A stretch of 34,928 bases of DNA, taken from the NCBI RefSeq assembly GCF_021483235.1, contig NZ_JAKEEC010000014.1:63431-98358 (forward strand), in the 5' to 3' direction. The notes under the pieces are model-generated. The model had not been told where the DNA came from and did not search any database. It saw only the letters and a list, made by a program, of their open reading frames with translations. This document shows positions 1 to 8,865 of this stretch, piece by piece (positions within the stretch are counted from its first letter, which is position 1; every line of letters begins with the position of its first letter). A program made the translations under genes and the position numbers. Source of the DNA: Arthrobacter alkaliphilus (lineage in GTDB: Bacteria > Actinomycetota > Actinomycetes > Actinomycetales > Micrococcaceae).

Positions 1-28
1 CACGCCTTCCGACCTCAAGGAGCCGACT

Positions 29-1369
29 TTGGACCGTCCCGCCTTTTCAAACCCGTCGCCCGCCGGACCGCGCGGCGTCCGCACACGCTCAACCCGTCGC
101 CGAGGTGTGGCCGCCGCCCTCGCCGCCGCTGGTGCGATCAGCCTGGCCCTGAGCGGCTGCGGAACAAGCGCATCGCCGTCGGCCGGTCCCACGGCCCAGG
201 CCGTGGACCCGGCTTCGGCCAAGGGAGCCTCCGGAAGCCTTTCGATTTGTGGCGGGCGGGACTCCGTGGGCCTCTACAAAGGCACGGTCGACGCATTCAT
301 GAAGGCAAACCCGGGGATCACCGCGAAGTACATCGTCCTGGGCGCCACGACCGACGATGCCCGGACCCAGGCCGTGCAGCGACTTCAAGCGAAGTCGGGC
401 GAGTGCGATCTCTTCCTCACGGACGTGACGTGGACGCCCGAGTTCGCATCCCAGGGGTGGTTGCAGGACATGACGAAAGTGACCGACGCGGTCAAGGGCA
501 CACTCATTCCGTCGACGGTCGCCACTACTCAATACAAGGGCAAGTCCTGGGCCACGCCGTACTACACCAACGCGGGACTGCTCTACTACGCCAAGGACAA
601 GGTGGCCAAGCCCGAAACGTGGAAGCAGGTCTATGCTGAAGCAGCGAAGGCTCCTGGAAATGGCCTGGTGTACCAGGCCAAGCAATACGAGGGCCTCACA
701 GTGAACTTCCTTGAACTGCTCTACAGCGCAGGAGGGGACGTCATCGACGGCCAGGGGAACGTCAAGATCGATTCGCCCGAGACCCGAAAGGTGCTCGACT
801 TCATGGCAAGCGGCGTCAAGAACGGCTCAGCAGACCGCGCCGTGCTGACGTATGAGGAGAACAGCACGCGCCTGGCATACGAGTCAGGCAAGTACGGCTA
901 CGAACGCAACTGGCCCAACGTCTACGGGCAGCTCAACGCAACGCCCCTCAAAGGTACGTTCGGAGTCGCTCCGCTGCCCTCCTTCGACGGCAGCTCCAAG
1001 GGGAGCGGTGTCCTCGGCGGATGGAACTTGGCGATTTCGGCTTTCTCGTCGAACCCGGGTGCCGCCGTCGCGTTCGTGAACTTCGAATCCTCGCCAGAAT
1101 GGCAAAAGCACGTAGCGATGGACTACTCCCAAGCGCCGGCCGGTGAGGCGGCTTACTCGGATCCGGAGGTTCTCGCAAAAATGCCCTTTGCCCAAGAGCT
1201 CCTCGTCTCCGTCAAGGGCGCCAAGCCCCGGCCGGTTTCCCCGGTTTACGCGCAGATCTCCGAGGCCATCAACAAGAATGTCCACGCAGTCCTGGCCGGT
1301 GACTCGAGTACGGAGGACGCCGTGAAGAAGATGGCCGAGCAGATCAAGGCCGCGCAGGCGAGCTTCTGA
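29..1369 (+). CDS. ABC transporter sugar-binding lipoprotein
   Basis: Extracellular solute-binding protein (family 1, MalE/ThuE/LpqY-like, 446 aa) that should capture a sugar outside the membrane and deliver it to the two permeases that follow. The N-terminus has Arg-rich residues, a hydrophobic segment (about 28-43) and a lipobox ending LSGC, so the mature protein is probably a lipid-anchored lipoprotein starting at that Cys. The start is TTG at 29, chosen because AAGGAG lies six bases before it (17-22); no upstream sequence is available to test an earlier start. The last base of its stop is shared with the start of the next gene. A trehalose-like disaccharide is suggested by the downstream ThuA homologue, but the ligand is inferred from context only. 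Confidence 0.88.
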   Translation: MDRPAFSNPSPAGPRGVRTRSTRRRGVAAALAAAGAISLALSGCGTSASPSAGPTAQAVDPASAKGASGSLSICGGRDSVGLYKGTVDAFMKANPGITAKYIVLGATTDDARTQAVQRLQAKSGECDLFLTDVTWTPEFASQGWLQDMTKVTDAVKGTLIPSTVATTQYKGKSWATPYYTNAGLLYYAKDKVAKPETWKQVYAEAAKAPGNGLVYQAKQYEGLTVNFLELLYSAGGDVIDGQGNVKIDSPETRKVLDFMASGVKNGSADRAVLTYEENSTRLAYESGKYGYERNWPNVYGQLNATPLKGTFGVAPLPSFDGSSKGSGVLGGWNLAISAFSSNPGAAVAFVNFESSPEWQKHVAMDYSQAPAGEAAYSDPEVLAKMPFAQELLVSVKGAKPRPVSPVYAQISEAINKNVHAVLAGDSSTEDAVKKMAEQIKAAQASF

Positions 1370-2307
1370 TGACGGCGATCCGCGCTCTGGTTCCCGAACG
1401 GTCCCGCAGCACGCGGGACCGGGCGGAGCGGCGCCTCGCAGCCCGGATGACGGCGCCATCGCTCATCCTCATGGCCCTCGTGGCCGCGGTTCCCATCGGA
1501 TACGCCATCTGGCTTTCGCTCAACCAATACAGCCTGCGGCAGGCCGGGCTTTCGCGGTTCGTGGGCCTCGGCAACTACATCGACGCCCTCGCCGGCCCGG
1601 ATTGGTGGCGGGCGTTCGGCCAGACCTTCCTCTTCGCTGCCTGCTCCGTTTCGCTTGAGATGGTTCTCGGCACCGGGATGGCGATGCTGCTCAACTTGGC
1701 GTTCCGCGGCCGGGCGTTCCTCCGCACGGTTGTCCTGGTGCCCTATGCCATCATCACGGTCGTCAGCGCGATCACGTGGCAGACCATGTTCGATCCGACC
1801 ACCGGATTCGTCCCCCAGATCCTGGCGGCCTTCCACCTCCCCGGCGCGGGAGTTGTCTGGCTCGGCGAACAGGGCTACGCCTTGGCCGTGATCGTGATGG
1901 CCGACGTGTGGAAGACCACGCCGTTTGCGGCGCTGATCATCCTCGCCGGCCTGCAGGCGATTTCGCAGGAGACATACGAGGCCGCAGAGCTCGATGGGGC
2001 GAACCGATGGGAAACGTTCTTGCACGTGACGCTCCCGCTCCTTCGGCCCGCGATCGTTCTCGCCGCGATTTTCCGCACGCTGGACGCACTGAGGATCTTC
2101 GACTTGCCGTTCGTCCTCACACACGGGGCGAACGGCACCCAGTCGATGTCCATGCTCGCCTACGGCCAGCTGAACGAGAACCGGCTCGTCGGGCAGGGTT
2201 CGGCCCTCTCCATCCTGACGTTCTTGACGGTCATGATCGTCTCGGCCGTGTACATCCGGTTCGGGGGCGGGAACATCCGCGATATCGCCCGGGAGGACCA
2301 TCGATGA
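1369..2307 (+). CDS. ABC sugar transporter permease (MalF-type)
   Basis: Inner-membrane permease of a carbohydrate ABC importer (312 aa, usual length for MalF/ThuF-like proteins without the large periplasmic loop). Several hydrophobic helices are visible, starting with one near residues 25-45. The cytoplasmic EAA loop that docks on the ATPase is clear around residue 203 (EAAELDGANRWETF, then LPLLRP). ATG at 1369 overlaps the previous stop by one base (TGATG), implying translational coupling. It should pair with the permease at 2304 as a heterodimer. The substrate cannot be read from sequence. Confidence 0.92.
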   Translation: MTAIRALVPERSRSTRDRAERRLAARMTAPSLILMALVAAVPIGYAIWLSLNQYSLRQAGLSRFVGLGNYIDALAGPDWWRAFGQTFLFAACSVSLEMVLGTGMAMLLNLAFRGRAFLRTVVLVPYAIITVVSAITWQTMFDPTTGFVPQILAAFHLPGAGVVWLGEQGYALAVIVMADVWKTTPFAALIILAGLQAISQETYEAAELDGANRWETFLHVTLPLLRPAIVLAAIFRTLDALRIFDLPFVLTHGANGTQSMSMLAYGQLNENRLVGQGSALSILTFLTVMIVSAVYIRFGGGNIRDIAREDHR

Positions 2308-3200
2308 GTACCCTGACCGCTTTGCGCCCGTCCGCCCAGCGCACCGGGACCAGCCGCGCCACCCAGCCAAGGCGCGAGAAGGGGCGCCTGCATCCGATCG
2401 TGTGGGTGTTCGCCGTCCTGGTCATGGGCTTCTCGCTCGTGCCCTTCTACTGGCTCGTCAGCACCTCGCTCAAGAAGGGCCCAAGCCTGGGCCAGGGCGA
2501 GCTCTTCCCAAGTCAACCGACCCTCGACAACTACCTCTCCGTGTTCGGCAACGGCGATTTCCTCCTGGCGCTTCGCAATTCGGTGATCATCGCGGTGGTA
2601 ACCACGCTCGTCGCGCTCGTGTTCGCCTCGTTTGCCGCATACGCTCTGGCCCGCCTGAAGATGCGCCGCAAGGCGCTGGTCCTGACGCTGGTCCTCTCGG
2701 TCACGACGTTTCCCGCAATCGCGATCGCCGCCCCGATGTTCGCCATTTGGCGGGAGATCGGGCTGTACGACACGCTCCTCGGGCTCATCATCCCGAAGCT
2801 CACGTTCGCCCTGCCGCTTGCCATTTACACGCTGACCTCCTTCTTCCGGGACATCCCCAGAGAGCTCGAGGAGTCCGCCTACGTGGATGGAGCGACGCCG
2901 TTCCAAGCGTTCCGGCGGGTCATTCTCCCGCTCGCGATTCCGGGGCTCGCGACCACCGCGATCCTGGTGTTCATTTCGGTCTGGAACGAGTTCCTCCTCG
3001 CCGTGACGCTGACCAGCTCGCCGGCGGCGAGGCCGGTACCTGTAGCGATCGCCTTCTTCAACGGCATGAGCGAATTCGACGTTCCGCTTGGCCGGATCAG
3101 CGCCGCGTCGGTCATCGTCACCATCCCGCTCGTCGTCCTCGTGCTCATTTGCCAGAAGCGGATTGTCGCCGGGATGACCGCCGGCGCCGTCAAAGGCTGA
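2304..3200 (+). CDS. ABC sugar transporter permease (MalG-type)
   Basis: Second permease subunit (298 aa), MalG/ThuG-like. The EAA-loop signature is near residue 188 (EESAYVDGATPF, then ILPLAIPG), with hydrophobic segments on both sides. The frame stays open far upstream, to about 1776. I placed the start at ATG 2304 because it makes the typical ATGA overlap with the preceding stop, is preceded by GGGAGG at 2291, and gives the family's normal N-terminus. No ATP-binding subunit follows, so the importer must use an ATPase encoded elsewhere, as with the shared MsiK-type ATPase of actinobacteria (inference). Confidence 0.92.
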   Translation: MSTLTALRPSAQRTGTSRATQPRREKGRLHPIVWVFAVLVMGFSLVPFYWLVSTSLKKGPSLGQGELFPSQPTLDNYLSVFGNGDFLLALRNSVIIAVVTTLVALVFASFAAYALARLKMRRKALVLTLVLSVTTFPAIAIAAPMFAIWREIGLYDTLLGLIIPKLTFALPLAIYTLTSFFRDIPRELEESAYVDGATPFQAFRRVILPLAIPGLATTAILVFISVWNEFLLAVTLTSSPAARPVPVAIAFFNGMSEFDVPLGRISAASVIVTIPLVVLVLICQKRIVAGMTAGAVKG

Positions 3201-3268
3201 GCCGCTTGCACGCCAGTTCACCCTAATCCGAAGCATCACTGAAATCACCGAAGAAAAGGAACCATCCC

Positions 3269-4372
3269 GTGAACCCCGAGCAGTCCGCAGTTCCCACACC
3301 GCTCAAGGTGGGCGTCGTCGGCATCGGCTGGGCCGGCCAGCAGCACCTCAAGGCCTACAGCAGGATTCCCGGCGTCCAGATTGCCGCCGTCGCCGGCATG
3401 GAAGAGGAACTGCTCCACTCCCTCCAGGCCGAATACGCCATACCCCACGCCTACCTCCGCTGGGAGGACATGCTTGAGTGCAAGGAGCTCGACGCTATCA
3501 GCGTGGCAGTCCCCACGTTCCTGCACGCTCCGATCGCCATCGCGGCCCTGGACCGCGGACTTCACGTCCTGAGCGAGAAACCGATCGCCCGGACCGCGGA
3601 CGAAGGGCGCACCATGGTTGCCGCGGCCCGAAAGGCAGGCAGGGTCCTGGACGTCGCCTTCAATCACCGAAGGCGTGGAGACATCCAGAAACTCAAGTCA
3701 ATCATCGACGCCGGGGAACTCGGCCGCCCCTACTACGCAAAGGCCTCGTGGCTGCGAAGGACCGGCATCCCGCGGCTCGGCAGTTGGTTCACGAACCCGG
3801 AACTCTCGGGAGGCGGCCCGATGGCCGATATCGGTGTCCACGTCCTTGACTACGCCCTGCATTTGCTCGGCGAACCGAAGGTCGTCAGCGTCACCGCGAC
3901 TGTCCACGCCGAGCTGGGCCCCAAGGGCCGCGGCGGCAGTGCGCGCTTCTCGCCCATGAGCTCTGAGCACGCTTTCGAAGTCGAGGACTTCGCGTCGGCG
4001 TTCCTCCGGCTCGAGGGCGGCACCACGCTCCTCATCGAGGCAGGCTGGGCCAGCTACCGCGAGATGGACGACGTCATCGACTTCATGGTCTACGGCACGG
4101 ATGGCGGCGCCGAACTAAAAGCCAAGGGATCGCCCTCCGCGCCCGTTGGCGAACTGAGGATCTTCACTGACAAGGACGGTGAAAACGCCGACTACTCGCC
4201 CGAAGCGCAACCAGGCCGGGGGCACCAGGCAGTCGTGGAGGAGTTTGTCGAGATAGTGCGTGGCGGCTCGGCCGTCTGGGGGGATCATGACGGTTCCCTT
4301 GCCCTCGGGCGGGCAGAGATCATTGATGCGTGCTACCTGTCAGCCCGCGAATCGAGGGAGGTTCAACTGTGA
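3269..4372 (+). CDS. Gfo/Idh/MocA family oxidoreductase
   Basis: NAD(P)-dependent sugar dehydrogenase of the glucose-fructose oxidoreductase/inositol dehydrogenase family (367 aa). The Rossmann fold opens with [13 protein letters not shown] near residues 14-26. The EKP motif is at 103-105 (SEKPIA), and the catalytic-type Asp and His are at about 187 and 191 (ADIGVHVLD). The start is GTG 3269 with AAAAGGAA shortly upstream. A 68-base gap separates it from the permease, but the orientation and the overlaps downstream indicate one operon. It probably oxidises the imported sugar or a keto intermediate. In the Sinorhizobium thu system the comparable ThuB works with ThuA on trehalose; that role is inferred here. 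Confidence 0.88.
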   Translation: MNPEQSAVPTPLKVGVVGIGWAGQQHLKAYSRIPGVQIAAVAGMEEELLHSLQAEYAIPHAYLRWEDMLECKELDAISVAVPTFLHAPIAIAALDRGLHVLSEKPIARTADEGRTMVAAARKAGRVLDVAFNHRRRGDIQKLKSIIDAGELGRPYYAKASWLRRTGIPRLGSWFTNPELSGGGPMADIGVHVLDYALHLLGEPKVVSVTATVHAELGPKGRGGSARFSPMSSEHAFEVEDFASAFLRLEGGTTLLIEAGWASYREMDDVIDFMVYGTDGGAELKAKGSPSAPVGELRIFTDKDGENADYSPEAQPGRGHQAVVEEFVEIVRGGSAVWGDHDGSLALGRAEIIDACYLSARESREVQL

Positions 4373-5166
4373 GCAACGCAAAGCCACTACGCATCCTGGT
4401 TTGGAATGAGGGCGTCCACGAGGCGCTCAATGAGCCACCGCACATCGGGGAGATCTATCCGGAAGGCATCCACGGCGCAATCGCGGCCGGGCTTCGAGAA
4501 TCCCACCCGGGCGCCACGATCACGACGGCGACGCTCGCCGGCGATGAGGATCATGGACTCTCGGAAGAGGCATTGGCGGCGACGGACGTGCTGCTGTGGT
4601 GGGGGCACAAGGCCCACGCTGACGTCAGTGACCGCGTGGTGGAGCGCGTCCAGAGGCACGTACTCGGCGGCATGGGTTTGATCGTCTTGCACTCCGGGCA
4701 CTTCGCCAAAATCTTCACCAAGCTCCTTGGTACGAGTTGCTCGCTCGCATGGCGTAATGACGGCGAGCGCGAACTGGTGTGGACGGTCAAGCCTTCGCAC
4801 CCCATCGCTGACGGTGTCGACAACCCGATCGTCATTCCCGAGCAAGAGATGTACGGCGAGTTGTTCGATATTCCGGATCCGGACGACCTCATCTTCATCA
4901 GTTCGTTCGCAGGCGGCGAGGTCTTCCGCTCCGGAGTGACATTCACTCGCGGCAAGGGCAGGATCTTCTATTTCAGCCCGGGCGACCAGGAGTACCCCGT
5001 GTACCACCACCCGCAGATCCGCCGGGTCATCGCGAACGGCGTCTCGTGGGCTGCGCAGCCGGACGTGCTCCGTGCTCCGCCCGAGGTCAGCAACCGGCCG
5101 CAGGGATGGATCGAAGCGGGTGCGTCGGCGAATTCGCAGCCAATGACCGAGGGGGTCATGCGATGA
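4369..5166 (+). CDS. thuA: ThuA-like trehalose utilisation domain protein
   Basis: ThuA-domain protein (265 aa) with a class I glutamine amidotransferase-like fold, as in the trehalose-utilisation protein ThuA. Recognisable segments are the N-terminal ILVWNEG strand with [11 protein letters not shown] after it, [23 protein letters not shown], and the late [20 protein letters not shown] chose GTG 4369, which overlaps the previous stop as GTGA and has GAGGGAGG just before it; an ATG at 4330 is possible but would extend into the previous gene. It lies between two dehydrogenases, suggesting all three act in turn on one sugar. The exact reaction of this family member is not shown by sequence. Confidence 0.85.
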   Translation: MSNAKPLRILVWNEGVHEALNEPPHIGEIYPEGIHGAIAAGLRESHPGATITTATLAGDEDHGLSEEALAATDVLLWWGHKAHADVSDRVVERVQRHVLGGMGLIVLHSGHFAKIFTKLLGTSCSLAWRNDGERELVWTVKPSHPIADGVDNPIVIPEQEMYGELFDIPDPDDLIFISSFAGGEVFRSGVTFTRGKGRIFYFSPGDQEYPVYHHPQIRRVIANGVSWAAQPDVLRAPPEVSNRPQGWIEAGASANSQPMTEGVMR

Positions 5167-6290
5167 GCCGTCCGTTGGGCGTAGCCGCCATAGGCTACGC
5201 CTTCATGGGCAAGGCCCATTCGCAGGCGTGGCGGAACGTGGGCGCGTACTTCGACGTCCCGGCCGTGGAGCAGCGCGTACTGGTGGGCCGGGGCGCCGGG
5301 CAGGTCGCCGAGGCAGCCGCCCGGTACGGGTGGGCGGAGTCCGCCACCGATTGGCGGGAGGTGATCAAGCGGGAGGATGTGGACATCGTGGACATCTGCG
5401 CGCCGGGCTGGTTGCACGCCGAAATCGCGATTGCCGCCCTCCAAGCGGGCAAGCATGTGCTCGTGGAGAAGCCGCTCTCCAATACCCTCGCCGAATCCCA
5501 TGCGATGGTTGATGCCGCCCGGTCTGCCCGGGAACGCGGGGTGCAGTCCATGGTCGGATTCAATTACCGGCGCGTTCCGGCCTTGGCCTACGCGCGCGGG
5601 CTTATCGCGGACGGACGGCTGGGCACAGTGCGTGAGGTGCGGGCGGCGTACCTGCAGGATTGGCTTGCCGACCCGGAGGCGCCGATGAGCTGGCGGCTGC
5701 GCAAGGAGACCGCCGGATCAGGGGCGCTGGGAGACATCGCAAGCCACGCGATCGATCAGCTCCAGTATCTTTTGGGCGACACCGTCACCGAGGTTTCAGG
5801 GCGCCTCCACACCTTCGTGTCCCGGCGGCCCGGGCCGGACGGGGTTGAGGAAGTCACGGTCGACGACGCCGCCTGGGCCACTTTGTCCCTCGCCGGCGGG
5901 GCCATCGCCTCCGTGGAGGCCTCCCGTGTGGCGACCGGACGGAAGAACTCGCTGCGGATCGAGGTGTATGGAACCGAAGGGGCGTTGGCCTTCGACCTTG
6001 AGCGCCTCAACGAGCTCGAATTCCTCGATGCGACCACGCCTGCGGCGGAGCAAGGCTTCCGCCGCATCGTGGTGACCGAACCGGAGCACCCCTACGTTGG
6101 CGCATGGTGGCCGCAGGGCCACGTGATTGGCTGGGAGCATACGTTCACCCACCAAATCCGCGATTTTCTCCTCGCGATCCGCGACGGGTCCGCCCCGTCG
6201 CCGTCGTTCGCGGAGGGCCTTCAGGTCCAGCGGGTCTTGGGAGCGATCGAACAGTCGGCAGCCGCCAAGTCCGCCATCATCCAGGTCTAA
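5163..6290 (+). CDS. Gfo/Idh/MocA family oxidoreductase (second)
   Basis: Second NAD(P)-dependent dehydrogenase of the Gfo/Idh/MocA family in this operon (375 aa). Residues 7-19 form the dinucleotide-binding turn ([13 protein letters not shown]). EKP is at 102-104, and the conserved Asp/His pair is at about 191 and 195 (GDIASHAID). The frame extends upstream, but ATG 5163 gives an ATGA overlap with thuA and the expected Rossmann start. It is clearly diverged from the dehydrogenase at 3269 (different N-terminus and central loop), so it is not a recent duplicate. It is the last gene of the operon, which ends at the hairpin 6312-6349. Confidence 0.9.
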   Translation: MSRPLGVAAIGYAFMGKAHSQAWRNVGAYFDVPAVEQRVLVGRGAGQVAEAAARYGWAESATDWREVIKREDVDIVDICAPGWLHAEIAIAALQAGKHVLVEKPLSNTLAESHAMVDAARSARERGVQSMVGFNYRRVPALAYARGLIADGRLGTVREVRAAYLQDWLADPEAPMSWRLRKETAGSGALGDIASHAIDQLQYLLGDTVTEVSGRLHTFVSRRPGPDGVEEVTVDDAAWATLSLAGGAIASVEASRVATGRKNSLRIEVYGTEGALAFDLERLNELEFLDATTPAAEQGFRRIVVTEPEHPYVGAWWPQGHVIGWEHTFTHQIRDFLLAIRDGSAPSPSFAEGLQVQRVLGAIEQSAAAKSAIIQV

Positions 6291-6311
6291 GGAGCCAAGG
6301 TTTCGTGCAGT

Positions 6312-6349
6312 GCCTGCGACGCCGGACCTCGAAATCCGGCGTCGCAGGC
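6312..6349 (+). terminator. Hairpin ending the sugar operon
   Basis: A perfect 15-bp inverted repeat (GCCTGCGACGCCGGA at 6312-6326 and its complement at 6335-6349) with an 8-base loop lies 21 bases after the dehydrogenase stop. There is no clear U-tract, so it is a likely but imperfect intrinsic terminator. It separates the sugar operon from pyrE. Confidence 0.7.
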
Positions 6350-6383
6350 CGGTCGCGGATGAGGCGCGGCGGACGGCTTTACG

Positions 6384-6389
6384 TAGAAT
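6384..6389 (+). promoter_or_regulatory. -10 box for leaderless pyrE
   Basis: TAGAAT ends seven bases before the pyrE ATG, and there is no Shine-Dalgarno sequence between them. This places the transcription start at or next to the start codon. Confidence 0.6.
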
Positions 6390-6396
6390 GGTCACC

Positions 6397-6981
6397 ATGA
6401 CTGTCGCCTCTGATGCTGCCACCGACACTGCCGCCGCCCGTGCCCGCCTCCTTGAACTGATCAAAGAACTGGCGGTCGTCCGCGGCAAGGTGATCCTTTC
6501 CAGCGGTGCCGAGGCGGACTACTACATCGACCTGCGGCGCATCACCCTCCACCACGAGGCCTCGAGGCTGGTTGGCCAGGTGATGCTCTCCATGATCGAC
6601 GACGCCGGAATCGCCGTTGAGTGCGCCGGTGGCCTGACCATGGGTGCGGACCCGGTCGGCACGGCCGTGATGCACGCCGCGGCCGACGCCGGCCGTGCAG
6701 TTGACGCCTTCGTGGTGCGCAAGGCGCAGAAGTCCTACGGCATGGGCCGCCAGGTTGAGGGTCCCTCGGTCGAAGGCCGCAACGTTGTGGTCCTCGAGGA
6801 CACCTCCACCACCGGCGGCTCGGCACTGACCGCCGTCGAAGGCGTCCGGAAGGCCGGTGGCAACGTGGTGGCCGTGGCCGTGATCGTGGACCGCAACACC
6901 GGCGCCAAGGAAAAAATCGAGGCCGAAACCGGCGTGCCGTACCTCTTCGCCTTCGGCAAGGACGAGCTGGGACTCGACTGA
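6397..6981 (+). CDS. pyrE: Orotate phosphoribosyltransferase
   Basis: Cytoplasmic enzyme of pyrimidine synthesis that joins orotate to PRPP to give orotidine monophosphate (194 aa, normal length). The PRPP-binding signature is at about 130-145 (VVLEDTSTTGGSALTAV). Early residues contain GKVILSSGAEADYYIDLR, typical of OPRTase. Two in-frame ATGs occur, 6388 and 6397. I prefer 6397 because a TAGAAT -10 box overlaps the first one, making a leaderless mRNA starting at 6397 the simplest reading. It stands alone, apart from other pyrimidine genes. Confidence 0.95.
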   Translation: MTVASDAATDTAAARARLLELIKELAVVRGKVILSSGAEADYYIDLRRITLHHEASRLVGQVMLSMIDDAGIAVECAGGLTMGADPVGTAVMHAAADAGRAVDAFVVRKAQKSYGMGRQVEGPSVEGRNVVVLEDTSTTGGSALTAVEGVRKAGGNVVAVAVIVDRNTGAKEKIEAETGVPYLFAFGKDELGLD

Positions 6982-6997
6982 CCCTGCCCAGGCAGGG
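6982..6997 (+). terminator. Short hairpin after pyrE
   Basis: CCCTGCC-CA-GGCAGGG directly follows the pyrE stop and is followed by CTGGTTT. It is small but well placed to end the pyrE transcript. Confidence 0.5.
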
Positions 6998-7036
6998 CTG
7001 GTTTGAGGGGGCCGTGAACCCTCCAGCAGAAGCGCC

Positions 7037-7042
7037 TAAGCT
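7037..7042 (+). promoter_or_regulatory. -10 box for leaderless hydrolase gene
   Basis: TAAGCT lies exactly six bases before GTG 7049, and no ribosome-binding site is visible between them. Confidence 0.55.
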
Positions 7043-7048
7043 GGCTGC

Positions 7049-8101
7049 GTGAACTATCGGGCGGAGAAATTCCCTCGGCGGCAGCAACGCTGGCAGGACC
7101 CGGGCTCCCTTGCCCGGGTGCTTCGCCAAGCCGCCGAACTGAAGAGCTTTTCCCGCCGTTCCTTCCTCATTGGGGCGGGTGCGTCCACGGCCCTCGCGGC
7201 GGACATGCTGTTTACCCGCCAGGTCCAGGCGGAACGCCGCACCACCAAGATCCTCCCGGTGGGGGACGATTTCGCGGCGTCGTACTACCCCAATTCGAGT
7301 TGGATTCTCTTCCCCGGCTACAAGACCAGTTGGGAAGAGGCCCAGTGGATCCTCAACTCGATCCGCGGTTCGCTCCGGCAGCGGGGCCAGATGGCCGCCG
7401 TCGGATATTCCAACCTTGGGTTAGAAGTCACCGAGGTGGTGGACGCCGTGCTGGACTACGTCAATGCGCACAAGCTGAACACCTTGTATTTCTACGGCCA
7501 CAGTTTCGGCGGGATGCTGGCCACTGAAGTGGCTGCCGTCCTGCGCGAACGGAACGGAGTCAGCGTCAAGCTGATCCTGTTGGATTCTTCGCCCTACAGC
7601 AAGTACGACATCCTCGACCAAAGCTGGTTCGACGGCGTCGTGTTCTTGTATGAGAGCGGCTTCCAGGTTCCTTCCGTCCTCCGCGGCGGCTACGAGCTCG
7701 GCGAGCGCGTGGTGAACAAGCACGAACGCACCTGGGGGCAGATTTGGGACCAGACCCTGGAACAGCTCTCGCCGATCGCGCCCTCCAGTGTGCTGATCCA
7801 GAGCGAATCGGACTACATCTACCACTTTGACGGCACCCGGTTTGTCGACGGGCTCGGAGACACCCGCATGGCCTTCATCGGAAACCCGAACGATGCCACG
7901 GTGAACTACGCGACGGCCCGGGCAGCGTGGGCCAAGGCATTCCCCCTGAACATCGCATCCACGGGCCGCAGGACCGACGGCGCCCGCCCCGCCCATGCGA
8001 GCCCCCAGTGGAATCCCTTTATCTACAACCCGATCATTGAGGACCTTCAGAACGAGCTGTTCCCGCTGCCCCGGGCCGGCTCGCGGGTAGTGTTCTACTG
8101 A
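7049..8101 (+). CDS. Tat-exported alpha/beta hydrolase
   Basis: Putative secreted or membrane-associated alpha/beta hydrolase (350 aa). The nucleophile elbow is GHSFGG with Ser at about 152 (LYFYGHSFGGML). A twin-arginine motif, FSRRSFL at 34-40, is followed by a hydrophobic stretch (IGAGASTALAADML), so it should be exported folded through the Tat pathway. The 33 residues before the twin arginines are charged and unusually long for a Tat signal. A start nearer the Tat motif is not obvious, and TAAGCT six bases before GTG 7049 supports this start. Substrate is unknown; lipase/esterase-type chemistry is only implied by the fold. It converges on the phosphatase gene with 23 bases between the stops. 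Confidence 0.75.
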   Translation: MNYRAEKFPRRQQRWQDPGSLARVLRQAAELKSFSRRSFLIGAGASTALAADMLFTRQVQAERRTTKILPVGDDFAASYYPNSSWILFPGYKTSWEEAQWILNSIRGSLRQRGQMAAVGYSNLGLEVTEVVDAVLDYVNAHKLNTLYFYGHSFGGMLATEVAAVLRERNGVSVKLILLDSSPYSKYDILDQSWFDGVVFLYESGFQVPSVLRGGYELGERVVNKHERTWGQIWDQTLEQLSPIAPSSVLIQSESDYIYHFDGTRFVDGLGDTRMAFIGNPNDATVNYATARAAWAKAFPLNIASTGRRTDGARPAHASPQWNPFIYNPIIEDLQNELFPLPRAGSRVVFY

Positions 8102-8124
8102 GTACGGTTCCCGATGGAACGCCG

Positions 8125-8847
8125 TCATGGGCGCCGCAGTCCATCAAGCTCGGAACCGCTGAGCCCGGCGTCGCGCAGGTAATCCGCCGCGCTGCCGAAC
8201 TCGTGGCTGAAACGGTCCAGGAAGTATTCCATCGCAGCTTCGGGGGATTTCAGGAGCATGAGCGCGGGACTGAACGCCTCTTCCGGAACCTCGGGGACGG
8301 CCAGCCGCCAGATGGCTGACATGGTTTCCAGCATGGTGGGCAGGGCGGCGGTGCTTGCGGCGTAGTCCGCCACGACCTCCGCGGGGCCAGCGCCTGTCGC
8401 GAGGAGCGCCAAGGCGGATACGACGCCGGTGCGGTCCTTGCCGAGCGAGCAATGGATGAGCGTCCGCTTGCCTTGGGCCGCGGGGCGCAGCGATTCGGCC
8501 ACCCAATCCGGGCGGGCGCGTACCCATCCAAGGTAGAGCTCGCCAAGGTCTTCTGCCGTGTAGATCGATTGGAGCCCCGCGGACGCCGTGCGCGGATCGA
8601 GGGGATTCTCCACGAGTTCCACCTCATGCTTAAGCACTGCGTGTTCAGGCCCCGCATTTGTAAGCCCTGTGCCGTTGGCAAGGTGCCAGGGCACGATCAC
8701 GCGCTCGTACTCGCTCCGGAGGTCCACAACAGCCTGGATGCCGTGAAGTTCCAGGAACGCCGCCGTCGCCGCAGCGTCCATGCCGAACGGCTGGCTGCCC
8801 CTCAGGATCCGGCCACCGGCCAAGGACCGGAGGTTCAGCACAGGCAT
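8125..8847 (-). CDS. Tyrosine phosphatase family protein
   Basis: Protein tyrosine/serine phosphatase of the Y_phosphatase3 type (240 aa). The P-loop HCSLGKDRTG places the catalytic Cys at 133 and the phosphate-binding Arg at 139. The N-terminal NLRSLAGGRILRGSQP is typical of this family (MptpB/LipA-like), as is VVDLRSEYER at 40-49. No signal peptide is visible, so it is probably cytoplasmic. It lies 18 bases downstream of the NagD-like gene on the same strand, so the two are probably co-transcribed. Its target, protein or phosphoinositide-like, is unknown. Confidence 0.88.
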   Translation of the reverse strand: MPVLNLRSLAGGRILRGSQPFGMDAAATAAFLELHGIQAVVDLRSEYERVIVPWHLANGTGLTNAGPEHAVLKHEVELVENPLDPRTASAGLQSIYTAEDLGELYLGWVRARPDWVAESLRPAAQGKRTLIHCSLGKDRTGVVSALALLATGAGPAEVVADYAASTAALPTMLETMSAIWRLAVPEVPEEAFSPALMLLKSPEAAMEYFLDRFSHEFGSAADYLRDAGLSGSELDGLRRP

Positions 8848-8865
8848 CGGACCAGCCCCTTCGTC

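Noticed and set aside
1776..2303. Upstream extension of the second permease
   Set aside because: The open frame overlaps the first permease in another frame. The ATGA overlap and normal N-terminus at 2304 are clearly better.
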